Source: MGIIb-O2 sp964003245
Lineage (GTDB): Archaea; Thermoplasmatota; Poseidoniia; Poseidoniales; Thalassarchaeaceae
Assembly: GCA_964003245.1 (NCBI GenBank)
Contig: CAXFIU010000042.1
Coordinates: 1-11,741, forward strand
Length of the DNA stretch: 11,741 nt
Direction of reading: 5' to 3'
Made by a program: the position numbers and the translations under genes. Below are positions 1-6,449 of the stretch, one piece after another (position 1 is the first letter of the stretch; every line of letters starts with the position of its first letter). The notes under the pieces were generated by a model. The model ran no database searches, was not told where the DNA came from, and saw only the letters and a program-made list of their open reading frames with translations.

Positions 1-57
1 AGCATCCATAAACGACATCATATTTGCAGGCCTTCCGGACTCATTTCCTTCCATCAT
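1..57 (-). CDS. Possible N-terminal fragment of a gene cut by the left edge
   Basis: On the minus strand an ATG at 57 (a second ATG follows at once at 54) opens a frame that stays open to the window edge, giving 19 residues that begin MMEGNESGRPANMMS. The other ATGs just upstream (near 75 and 100) run into stops after a few codons, so this frame is the only plausible start. It lies 50 bases downstream of the mobA-like stop. A TATA-like GTATAACTT sits about 30 bases upstream of the ATG, and no Shine-Dalgarno motif is visible, so it could have its own promoter. Nineteen codons is too little to identify the protein or to exclude a chance frame. Confidence 0.3.
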   Translation of the reverse strand, partial: MMEGNESGRPANMMSFMDA

Positions 58-107
58 GGACTTGACTAGACCATACCCCCTATCAAGTTATACCCGTCAT
101 TTTTTTC

Positions 108-671
108 CTAGAGGTCATTCTCAGTGTTTATGTTTTTAATCAAATTGTTATCTACAATCAATAGAGAATGAGGTATTTCAAGAAACATTTCGTGCAAAGG
201 TTTTCCATCCCAATTGTTTAACGAATTAAGTAGTAATTTCGGTCGAATTAATGAGAGTAAAGGTTGTAAAAAATCTCCATCAGTTGGCATTATTACTTCA
301 TCTTTTTTTGATATGGAGTCTTCTAAGCTAGAGAAGACTTCAGAGGTTATCCATGGCACATCCACTGTTGCAAGTTGAATGGTATCTTCTTCCAAACAAA
401 AAGAATCATTTAGATTTTCAATTATTGCATCTACTGGGCCAGCGTGTTGTACCGAATCTAGGACCCATTCAATATTATAATTAGGATTAATTACTGTTGC
501 GTATTCATCTATTTTTTCCGGATTTGCAACAGCAATCCTGATTGGCTCCCTACCCGCTTCTACTAAAGCTTCAACCACTCTTGAAATCATTGCCTCTCCA
601 TCAATTTCGATTAGCGCCTTATCTCTCCCCATTCTCTTAGATCTTCCGCCCGCAAGAAGCAAAGATCGCAC
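108..671 (-). CDS. mobA: MobA-like molybdenum cofactor guanylyltransferase
   Basis: The 187-aa protein has the nucleotide-binding signature of the MobA/MobA-like NTP transferase family at residues 5-21 (LLLAGGRSKRMGRDKAL). It also has the GPxxAI segment at 78-83, the metal-ligand-type Asp in TVDVPW (D104), and the QPLLSLI segment at 136-142. Family members attach GMP (or CMP) to molybdopterin in the cytoplasm to give the dinucleotide cofactor; which nucleotide is used cannot be read from sequence. The length matches MobA. The start is a GTG at 671, preceded by AAGGTGA, a strong Shine-Dalgarno that contains the TGA stop of the upstream 69-aa gene, so translation is probably coupled. An ATG two bases upstream of the GTG is out of frame. 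No other molybdopterin genes are in view, so the specific substrate is less certain than the family. Confidence 0.8.
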   Translation of the reverse strand: MRSLLLAGGRSKRMGRDKALIEIDGEAMISRVVEALVEAGREPIRIAVANPEKIDEYATVINPNYNIEWVLDSVQHAGPVDAIIENLNDSFCLEEDTIQLATVDVPWITSEVFSSLEDSISKKDEVIMPTDGDFLQPLLSLIRPKLLLNSLNNWDGKPLHEMFLEIPHSLLIVDNNLIKNINTENDL

Positions 672-675
672 ATTC

Positions 676-885
676 TCACCTTAATTCATTGAGTCGATTT
701 AAGGCATATTGTATTTCATCCATCAAATCCATCGCTCTATTCAATAGAACTTGTCTATCTCGTCTTATTTCAGCAGTTTCCATCCACCTCATTAATTGTG
801 TAATATCTTTTGAATCTCGTTTAATTGTCCATTCTAGAACCTCTTCTGCAATAGGGTCATCTGAGGGCAATAGACGCTCGACCAT
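676..885 (-). CDS. Unrecognised 69-aa helical protein
   Basis: This small acidic-and-basic protein (MVERLLPSDDPIAEE...LNELR) is predicted by eye to be almost entirely helical, with a heptad-like run from about residue 35 to 69 (AEIRRDRQVLLNRAMDLMDE). It has no membrane segment and no cysteine or metal motif. It sits between an unrecognised 214-aa gene (37 bases upstream) and mobA (4 bases downstream), and its stop codon is embedded in the mobA ribosome-binding site, which supports it as a real translated gene. No Shine-Dalgarno is visible before its own ATG, and an in-frame TGA 15 bases upstream rules out a longer form. Function unknown; it could be a small adaptor or dimerising protein. Confidence 0.65.
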   Translation of the reverse strand: MVERLLPSDDPIAEEVLEWTIKRDSKDITQLMRWMETAEIRRDRQVLLNRAMDLMDEIQYALNRLNELR

Positions 886-922
886 AGGTGCCGGACACAG
901 TCATCAGCAATCAGTTATACGC

Positions 923-1567
923 CTAAATCTCAACTAATTTACCCTTTATCCTAGTTAAAATTGAATCTCCAGATGGTATTTCAATTAGAATAATTTTTTC
1001 AATTAATTCTTTCGAGAAATCATATCCATGAATTTTCCCTGAGTAAGTAACTATTATAGCCAAATGTTGTTCAATTTTTCGTCCATTTATCCATTTTAAA
1101 ATTAAATCATCTCTAGGGGGTCGACGCTTCGCTCTGAATAATTCTTCAATATTCAGTAATAATGAATCGACCGATTCTACGGGATGGATAGAATCTTCTA
1201 AAATTTCCCAAGGATTTGTACCCATTCCTTTATGATCAATATTGGCGAGTAAAATAGCCGCTAAAGCCACATCTTCTCTCCCATGTCTTTTCCATAACCT
1301 CTTTATTAATTTCAATAAAACTCTATGAGTATTTCCTGCTTCTGTAATTAGCCAAGATGCCAGAATTCTAAGGAACTCATCGGGAGTTCCTAGAATAAAT
1401 GAATAGCCCGAAGAAATCATCATCCTATCAGTACTAGATTTCATTATCAATGCAGGAACTCCGATTGGGTAAGCATTTCTAACCAAATTTGCCAAAGCCC
1501 TATCCGAGGAATGCACATTTTTTGGTTGATTATTTAGAAATTCATCAAGATTATTTCCAGAACTCAT
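923..1567 (-). CDS. Unrecognised 214-aa helical protein
   Basis: I do not recognise a family. The protein is soluble and alternates hydrophobic and charged helices, with a central segment (about 83-110) of HEAT/ARM-like appearance, KLIKRLWKRHGREDVALAAI, followed by further helices to the C-terminus. The layout vaguely recalls helical-repeat proteins such as AlkD-type DNA glycosylases, but the aromatic residues of that active site are not evident, so I do not assign it. It starts 9 bases after the TerB-like gene, with GGGATTGGA directly in front of the ATG, and is clearly in the same transcript. Codon use and base composition are like the neighbours. The gene is probably a real lineage-specific member of this operon. 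Confidence 0.6.
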   Translation of the reverse strand: MSSGNNLDEFLNNQPKNVHSSDRALANLVRNAYPIGVPALIMKSSTDRMMISSGYSFILGTPDEFLRILASWLITEAGNTHRVLLKLIKRLWKRHGREDVALAAILLANIDHKGMGTNPWEILEDSIHPVESVDSLLLNIEELFRAKRRPPRDDLILKWINGRKIEQHLAIIVTYSGKIHGYDFSKELIEKIILIEIPSGDSILTRIKGKLVEI

Positions 1568-1576
1568 TCCAATCCC

Positions 1577-2044
1577 TTATTTCTGTACTCTAATATTATC
1601 GACAATCTCAGATAATCTATCCATAGTTCCTTTTAATTCATATCGTATGTTTTGCCGTACATTTCGATGTACAATTTCTTCCAATTGACGATCTAGACTT
1701 CTAAGAATTGCTCTATGCTCAGAATCGCTTAGCTCAAACACCTTCCTCAAGTATGCAATAATTTTTAACTCATCATCGGTTTTATCAGTATGTATCAGAA
1801 ACGTTTCTAGAACTTGTTCATAGGTTGAGATTTTTTCACTATTAGTCAAAGCAGCCCCTTCTGCAATATCATTGCCTTCTATGATTGAATCATAGATCAT
1901 CTTTGGTTCTTCATCGCCTAGCCGCAAAGCTCTGGCAAGTTTTGTAATCAATCTCTTCTCTCCAAATGTAAGATTTCCATCATTGAGGGCAAGACTAACG
2001 ACTCCTCGAAAAACTACTCGCCTATCCGAAGAGGGTTCGACCAT
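1577..2044 (-). CDS. TerB-like helical domain protein
   Basis: The 155-aa product has the helix pattern of the TerB/DjlA-N superfamily. A first helix pair comes around GVVSLALNDGNLTFGEKRLI (residues 14-33), where the acidic DGNLT.GE turn resembles the metal-coordinating loop of TerB. A second helix pair contains HTDKTDDELKIIAYLRKVFELSDSEH (85-110, given here as key residues D87, D90, D91, E92 and D107). The C-terminal 40 residues form a likely amphipathic coiled coil. TerB domains occur in stress-response and membrane-associated chaperone contexts, but their biochemical role is poorly defined. It is the first gene of the leftward cluster. A minus-strand TATA-like TAAAATAA at 2092-2085 lies about 40 bases upstream of the ATG, giving a predicted short 5' UTR. 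The family call rests on pattern, not on an alignment. Confidence 0.6.
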   Translation of the reverse strand: MVEPSSDRRVVFRGVVSLALNDGNLTFGEKRLITKLARALRLGDEEPKMIYDSIIEGNDIAEGAALTNSEKISTYEQVLETFLIHTDKTDDELKIIAYLRKVFELSDSEHRAILRSLDRQLEEIVHRNVRQNIRYELKGTMDRLSEIVDNIRVQK

Positions 2045-2147
2045 GAACCTCGTTGAAGGCTCTATGACTTAATCTCTATCCTGGTTATTTTACCTAGAAA
2101 TTTGATTTCTTTGAAAAATGGTTTATTTTCTTGAGAATGACAGGAGG
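2045..2147. promoter_or_regulatory. Divergent promoter region
   Basis: The space between the TerB-like gene and dnaG starts AT-rich and carries two TATA-like boxes in opposite directions: TAAAATAA on the minus strand (2092-2085) and TTTATTTT on the plus strand (2122-2129). By the usual archaeal spacing of about 25 bases, these predict starts near 2063 (minus) and near 2150 (plus). A perfect 10-bp palindrome, CTTCATGAAG, at 2148-2157 would fall right on the predicted plus start and could be an operator. Inference from spacing only; no mapped transcript ends are available. Confidence 0.4.
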
Positions 2148-2282
2148 CTTCATGAAGGGTGTATCTGCGGGTATGGGTTGGTAATCAGCCACACTCGCGG
2201 GCGTTTTGCGCCCATCCAACCCAGAAACCTACTAGGTAATTGGGAGCGAAGCCCCTCTAGTTGGGCCGAAAACCGGAAAGGA
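2148..2282 (+). promoter_or_regulatory. GC-rich structured 5' leader of dnaG / candidate ncRNA
   Basis: Bases 2161-2280 are 56% GC by hand count, against about 38% in a counted neighbouring gene line, and they do not look like coding sequence. They contain nested complementarity. GGGTTGG (2175-2181) pairs with CCAACCC (2216-2222) around an inner hairpin GGGCG (2199-2203)/CGCCC (2209-2213). A second unit has ACTAG (2231-2235) pairing with CTAGT (2257-2261) and enclosing GGG(A)GC-GAA-GCCCC (2242-2255). The outer 5' strand can also pair locally with CAGCC (2186-2190), so two folds compete. GC-rich islands in AT-rich archaeal genomes often mark structured RNAs. It matches no riboswitch, tRNA, SRP or RNase P consensus I could recall. 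It ends at the dnaG Shine-Dalgarno. Confidence 0.45.
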
Positions 2283-2288
2283 ATTATT

Positions 2289-3458
2289 ATGTCAAATACA
2301 GAAGGAAAATATATCATACACGCAACAATTCGTTGTGACGGAACAGTCGCTAGAAAAGACGTCGTTGGGGCCATATTTGGTCAAACCGAAGGTCTTCTTG
2401 GTGACCAGTTACAACTAAGAAAATTACAAAGAACAGGCCGCATCGGACACGTCGACGTATCATTGAATCAGAATAAAGGAAAAGTACAAGGAGACATTTC
2501 ACTTTCTTCATCTATTGATCAGGTTAGTACGGCAGTCATTGGAGCGGCATTAGAAACCATAGATCGCATCGGCCCATGTAAAGCAGTAATAAAAGTCAAA
2601 GCAATTGAAAATATCAGATCTGCAAAGAGAGATAACGTGATTGATCGCGCTAAGACTCTATTGTTGAATATGGTAAATTCGGGTCAAGACGAATCTAAGA
2701 ATATACTAGATGAAGTACGTTCAGTTTTAACTTTAGATACAGAAAAAGATATTTCTGGTATGACTGCGGGCCCTAAAGTTGCAGATGGTAGTGCAATTAT
2801 TATTGTAGAAGGAAGAAATGACGTTAAGAATTTACTCAAGTACGGTATTAAAAATGCAATAGCAACAATGGGCTCCGGCATTCAAGACGAATTAGTTACA
2901 CTTGCTAGCTCCAAAACAATGGTTACAGCTTTTGTGGATGGAGATAGAGGTGGAAAACTTCTCTTGATGGAACTCAGCGGTAAGTTGGGTAAATCACTAA
3001 CACATGTGGCTTTGGCTCCACAAAGTCGTGAAGTTGAACACTTAGAAGGAAAAGTAATCACTAAATGTCTAGGTCAAAAAGAACTTGCTAACAAAGTAGT
3101 ATCTCGTATTCAGGCCGAGTTGGCAAAAGAAGATGATGCCGCAGTAGGCCGTGGCGAAGAAATACTTGAAGCACCTGATGAAATAAAAGGGTGGGCAGGT
3201 ATGTTAGAGGGTTTGAAAAGAAACCAAGCGGTCATCGTGAATGAAGACGGTTCTGGAAGTGAACCAATCGGAGCATCATCTTTGGAAGCAAAACTTGCAG
3301 AATCCGAGGGCGCAAAAGGCCTAGTATTCGCTGGAAAAGTAACAGATCGAATTTTTACCTTAGCAGCAGGTGCCGGTATAGATAGCGTAGTTGCATCCTC
3401 AGTAGGAAAAGTCACTAGAAAATCTGGAGTACAAGCTTACTCAGTATCAGATATGTAA
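2289..3458 (+). CDS. dnaG: Archaeal DnaG-like primase / exosome-associated TOPRIM protein
   Basis: The 389-aa product matches archaeal DnaG throughout. The N-terminal domain (residues about 5-125) includes GQTEGLLG, LQRTGRIGH and the helix IDQVSTAVIGAALETIDRIGPC. The TOPRIM domain (about 168-245) has its catalytic Glu in IIIVEGRNDV (E174) and the metal-binding DxD in AFVDGDRGG (D217, D219). The family's SREVEHL segment follows, and the C-terminal domain is less conserved. Archaeal DnaG makes short RNA primers in vitro and is a stable component of the archaeal exosome with Csl4 and the Rrp41/42 core. I chose ATG 2289 because AAAGGA lies just upstream and homology begins there. The frame is open back to an ATG at 2118, but that 57-residue extension is translated from the structured GC-rich leader and looks non-protein. 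The 102 bases after the stop hold AT-rich, promoter-like sequence only. Confidence 0.95.
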   Translation: MSNTEGKYIIHATIRCDGTVARKDVVGAIFGQTEGLLGDQLQLRKLQRTGRIGHVDVSLNQNKGKVQGDISLSSSIDQVSTAVIGAALETIDRIGPCKAVIKVKAIENIRSAKRDNVIDRAKTLLLNMVNSGQDESKNILDEVRSVLTLDTEKDISGMTAGPKVADGSAIIIVEGRNDVKNLLKYGIKNAIATMGSGIQDELVTLASSKTMVTAFVDGDRGGKLLLMELSGKLGKSLTHVALAPQSREVEHLEGKVITKCLGQKELANKVVSRIQAELAKEDDAAVGRGEEILEAPDEIKGWAGMLEGLKRNQAVIVNEDGSGSEPIGASSLEAKLAESEGAKGLVFAGKVTDRIFTLAAGAGIDSVVASSVGKVTRKSGVQAYSVSDM

Positions 3459-3560
3459 GATTTCAACCTCTTTGGCGAAAATTAATTACATTAAAAAAGC
3501 CGTTGTAAGGCTCCTCATCAGTAGAAGCCATCAAAAGTCCTACATTCCCGCTCCCAATGG

Positions 3561-5861
3561 ATGGAGCAGTCGACGTCGATAATTCTAGCGTTGTATGGCT
3601 TGGTCGGAATTGTGTTAGCAACACTTTGGTTAAGACATCAATCAGTGCTAAGGCAACGTGATGAGATGCGTACAAAACTCGGTAATTTACAAGGTAACTT
3701 GGCTAGTACTTCTAATCGTCTAGACCTACTTTCCAGAGGAGTAGATACCATTCTTGGCGAAACTCCTGAAGTTCATGAATTATTATCTGTTCATAAATCT
3801 CTAGAGTCGGCCGAGTCATTACTTTTCGAACAGGACGTAACTATTAGCTCCAGTGAATCTTGCGCCATAGCAACTCATGCAGCAAGAGCAATTCTTTCAA
3901 ATTATCAAAGAGACTCAGAAGTAGAGGGAAGTGAAAATATACTACCGGGAATAATTCCCTTAGTATTAAGACTAGATGCAATTCTCACTGAAGCAGATAT
4001 GAAATCTGAAGATTTAGAACTTAATGGCGAAGAACAAAGAGGCCTAGGGGAGTTATTTCACGAATCTGAAAAGTTCGATAGAGCGGCAGATTTCTACCAA
4101 AGAGCAAATTTACTTTCTCCTGAAAGCTCCTCAATCCTCTTATCATTGGCCTCAATACAGAGAGATGAGGCAGACCTCGACTCACTAGATAGGACATTAG
4201 AACGTTTGATAGCAATTGATCCAGATGATATTAATGCACTAAAGGAACAAGCAATATTACTTTCTGGAAGTGAAGATGAACGTTTCAATCGAAACATTAG
4301 GAGATTAGATGCTTTAGGTGTTGAGTTCCAATTAACAGAAGGAGATAAGGACATTTCAAATATTATTGATAGAGCAAATGTAGCACAAAATCAGACAAAT
4401 CCACACCTCAAGGAACCATCGACATCGGAAGGTTGGGTTTCTAAATCTTCTAAATTGATGCAATTAGGAGAAATCAGAGCGGCGTTAGAATCGATTGAAA
4501 GAGCCTTATACTTGGACAATTCTAATTCTGAAGCATGGTTATTAAAGGCGAAATTATTAGCTGCGGGAGAGAACCAATCAAAAGAAGCTCTTCAGGCCGT
4601 TCGTCGAGCATCAGGTTTGGGCGAATACACAGTTTTGATAGAGAGCGAGATACTTGAGAATGAAGAAAAGTTAGACTCTGCGAGAGCAGTTTTAGAAGAG
4701 TGGTTAGAAGTTAATCCAGAGGATGCTGAGGTTAGAGGGCGTTTAAGTCTAGTTTTATTCCGTGCGGGAGCTATTGATTGGTCAAAGAGAGTATTGGAAG
4801 AAGCGCCCGAAGAATCTTGGGAAAGTGCTTCATTACATATTATGCAAGGAAGATTACATTTGTTGGCTGCCGATGAGCATAGAGATAGGACTGGAGAGCA
4901 CGACCATATTTTGTTATTAGATGCAACAATTTCTTTTGATTCCGCAATAGAAAAAGACAGAGAATCTGGCTTGGCCTGGCTCGGGAGATCACGTGCATTA
5001 AGATATCAAGGCTCAATCAAAGAGGCAGAAGTAGCTTTGGTAAGAGCGAGAAGACTCATCCCAGATCATCCTTCGATATCTTTAGAAGAAGCCCATTTAT
5101 GCTTAGAGATGGGTAAATTAGATCAGGCCAATGCCTTAGTTTCAGAAGCATCAACCAATGTTCGAAGCCACCCCTCAATCCCATTCATTAGAGGCATGAT
5201 TGCAGCGAGGCAGGGTCGTTTTATTGAGGCAAAATCATTTTTCTCTAAGGTTCTTGTATCAAATCCAAATCATATCAGAGCCAGATTGAATAGGTGTTCA
5301 GCTTCATTACTTGCTGATGATTTAGTTACAGCTCTTGATGATGCCAACTCACTTATTGAATTAGCACCAGAATTAAATTTGGCAAGGCAGAGACGTTCTG
5401 AGATTCTAATGAATCTTGGCGATTGGAAAGAGGCAGAAAGCGAATTGCGCAAACTGCTTTCCCAAGATCCTGAGCACATTATGGCATTGGTTCATTTGGG
5501 CGCTTGTATGATTGCAATGGAGAAGTCAGAACAGGCAGAAAGGCCGTTAAATGAAGCAATTCGCTATGACCCCACTCATTCCGAAGCATGGTATCAAAGA
5601 GGGCTGTTATATCTTGACTTTGGAAGAATAGATGAGGCTAAATCAGACTTTGAGGCTGCTGCTAAATATGATAAGAAACATATTGATGCAAGGCTAAGGA
5701 TCGCAGCAATTCTCCATGAAGGTGAAAATGTAAATGAATCCGTTATTGCATGGAGAAAAGTCCTTGATATAGACCCTGAACATAGATTGGCTAGAAGAAG
5801 ATTACAAGAATCGGTCGACAGACAAGAAAACATGAAGCAGAAGATTTCTCCAAAGGGTTGA
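3561..5861 (+). CDS. Membrane-anchored multi-TPR protein
   Basis: The 766-aa protein begins with a single membrane segment (residues 6-24, SIILALYGLVGIVLATLWL) followed by RHQSVLRQR. By the positive-inside rule this makes it a signal-anchor with the bulk in the cytoplasm. Residues about 28-65 look like a coiled coil. From about 158 to 755 there are at least ten tetratricopeptide units with the usual small/large residue spacing and turn prolines. Examples are AIDPDD, YLDNSNSEAWLLKAKLL, VNPEDAEV, SQDPEHIMALVHLGACM, YDPTHSEAWYQRGLLYLDFG and IDPEHRLARRRL. TPR arrays are protein-binding scaffolds; the partner is unknown. AT-rich sequence at about 3480-3497 may supply a TATA box. An ATG four bases upstream of the chosen start is out of frame. 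No catalytic domain is visible. The C-terminus is basic (KQKISPKG). Confidence 0.85.
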   Translation: MEQSTSIILALYGLVGIVLATLWLRHQSVLRQRDEMRTKLGNLQGNLASTSNRLDLLSRGVDTILGETPEVHELLSVHKSLESAESLLFEQDVTISSSESCAIATHAARAILSNYQRDSEVEGSENILPGIIPLVLRLDAILTEADMKSEDLELNGEEQRGLGELFHESEKFDRAADFYQRANLLSPESSSILLSLASIQRDEADLDSLDRTLERLIAIDPDDINALKEQAILLSGSEDERFNRNIRRLDALGVEFQLTEGDKDISNIIDRANVAQNQTNPHLKEPSTSEGWVSKSSKLMQLGEIRAALESIERALYLDNSNSEAWLLKAKLLAAGENQSKEALQAVRRASGLGEYTVLIESEILENEEKLDSARAVLEEWLEVNPEDAEVRGRLSLVLFRAGAIDWSKRVLEEAPEESWESASLHIMQGRLHLLAADEHRDRTGEHDHILLLDATISFDSAIEKDRESGLAWLGRSRALRYQGSIKEAEVALVRARRLIPDHPSISLEEAHLCLEMGKLDQANALVSEASTNVRSHPSIPFIRGMIAARQGRFIEAKSFFSKVLVSNPNHIRARLNRCSASLLADDLVTALDDANSLIELAPELNLARQRRSEILMNLGDWKEAESELRKLLSQDPEHIMALVHLGACMIAMEKSEQAERPLNEAIRYDPTHSEAWYQRGLLYLDFGRIDEAKSDFEAAAKYDKKHIDARLRIAAILHEGENVNESVIAWRKVLDIDPEHRLARRRLQESVDRQENMKQKISPKG

Positions 5862-5886
5862 ACAATACATTACGCCTGCATCAAAT

Positions 5887-6441
5887 ATGCACACCTCAGT
5901 AGGAGTAGAGCCAGGGCAAGTTGCTCCAGATTTTGAATTGCCGAACGCCAATAAGAATCTAGGTAAAGACTCATTATCTCTAAGTGAAATTATGGGCGCT
6001 AATGGTGCAATAATTACTTTCACCTGCAACCATTGTCCCTATGTCGTAGGCTCGGAATCTAGAATTGAGAAGATGGCCATGAAGGCTAGAAATAATAATA
6101 TTGGTTTTATTGGAATTAATTCCAATGACCCTGTTAATTATGAATCAGATTCTTGGCCTAATATGGTAAAAAGGGCATCTAAGGGGATGACATATGCTTA
6201 CTTACATGATGCGGACCAATCTATAGCAACACTTTATGGCGCCGAAAGAACTCCTGAATTTTATCTTATCAACGCATCCGGAAATGTAGTTTACAGAGGC
6301 AGACTTGACGATTCCCCCAGAGATCCTGCTCATGCAACAACTTCTGAACTTTCAGATGCCATCGACCTGTTGGTAGCAGGAAAAGAAATCACAGATAATA
6401 GGACTCAAAGTATCGGATGCTCAGTTAAGTGGAAAGTTTAG
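5887..6441 (+). CDS. AhpC/TSA-type thioredoxin-fold protein (redoxin family)
   Basis: The 184-aa protein opens with the redoxin signature GQVAPDFELPN (residues 10-20) and has a redox CxxC in ITFTCNHCPYVVG (C47, C50). It then has the thioredoxin-fold cis-Pro region at RTPEFYLINASG and the C-terminal SIGCSVKWK with C178. This combination of FTCNHCPYV and a terminal GCS(I/V)KWK is typical of a widespread thioredoxin/peroxiredoxin-like family annotated as thiol-disulfide oxidoreductase. The third cysteine suggests a resolving or recycling role. No signal peptide is seen, so it is probably cytoplasmic. It lies 25 bases after the TPR gene and 8 bases before a methyltransferase, in one likely transcript. 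No Shine-Dalgarno is visible before ATG 5887. Substrate unknown. Confidence 0.85.
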   Translation: MHTSVGVEPGQVAPDFELPNANKNLGKDSLSLSEIMGANGAIITFTCNHCPYVVGSESRIEKMAMKARNNNIGFIGINSNDPVNYESDSWPNMVKRASKGMTYAYLHDADQSIATLYGAERTPEFYLINASGNVVYRGRLDDSPRDPAHATTSELSDAIDLLVAGKEITDNRTQSIGCSVKWKV

Positions 6442-6449
6442 GTGAAAAA

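Noticed and set aside
689..937. Plus-strand open frame of 82 codons
   Set aside because: It is the shadow of the 69-aa minus-strand gene, whose stop is built into the mobA ribosome-binding site.
2175..2280. tRNA, SRP RNA, RNase P RNA, TPP or fluoride riboswitch in the dnaG leader
   Set aside because: No T-loop GTTCGA, no SRP helix-8 GGAA/GCAG motif, no RNase P ACAGAA block and no riboswitch consensus could be found on either strand.
2118..2288. N-terminal extension of DnaG as real protein
   Set aside because: DnaG homology starts at 2289 with a Shine-Dalgarno in front, and the upstream stretch is GC-rich with nested hairpins and no protein-like pattern.
3571..3580. 10-bp palindrome TCGACGTCGA
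   Set aside because: Falls inside the first codons of the TPR gene; a single short palindrome of this kind is expected by chance.
3557..3662. Out-of-frame ATG four bases before the TPR start, opening a 34-codon frame
   Set aside because: Low-complexity start region, no ribosome-binding site, and it lies wholly within the TPR coding sequence.
3463..3675. A 70-codon open frame on the minus strand ending ...GFFNVINFRQRG across the dnaG-TPR gap
   Set aside because: It overlaps the well-supported N-terminus and membrane segment of the TPR gene on the other strand, has no promoter or ribosome-binding site, and matches no family I know; most likely chance, though a decayed gene end cannot be fully excluded.
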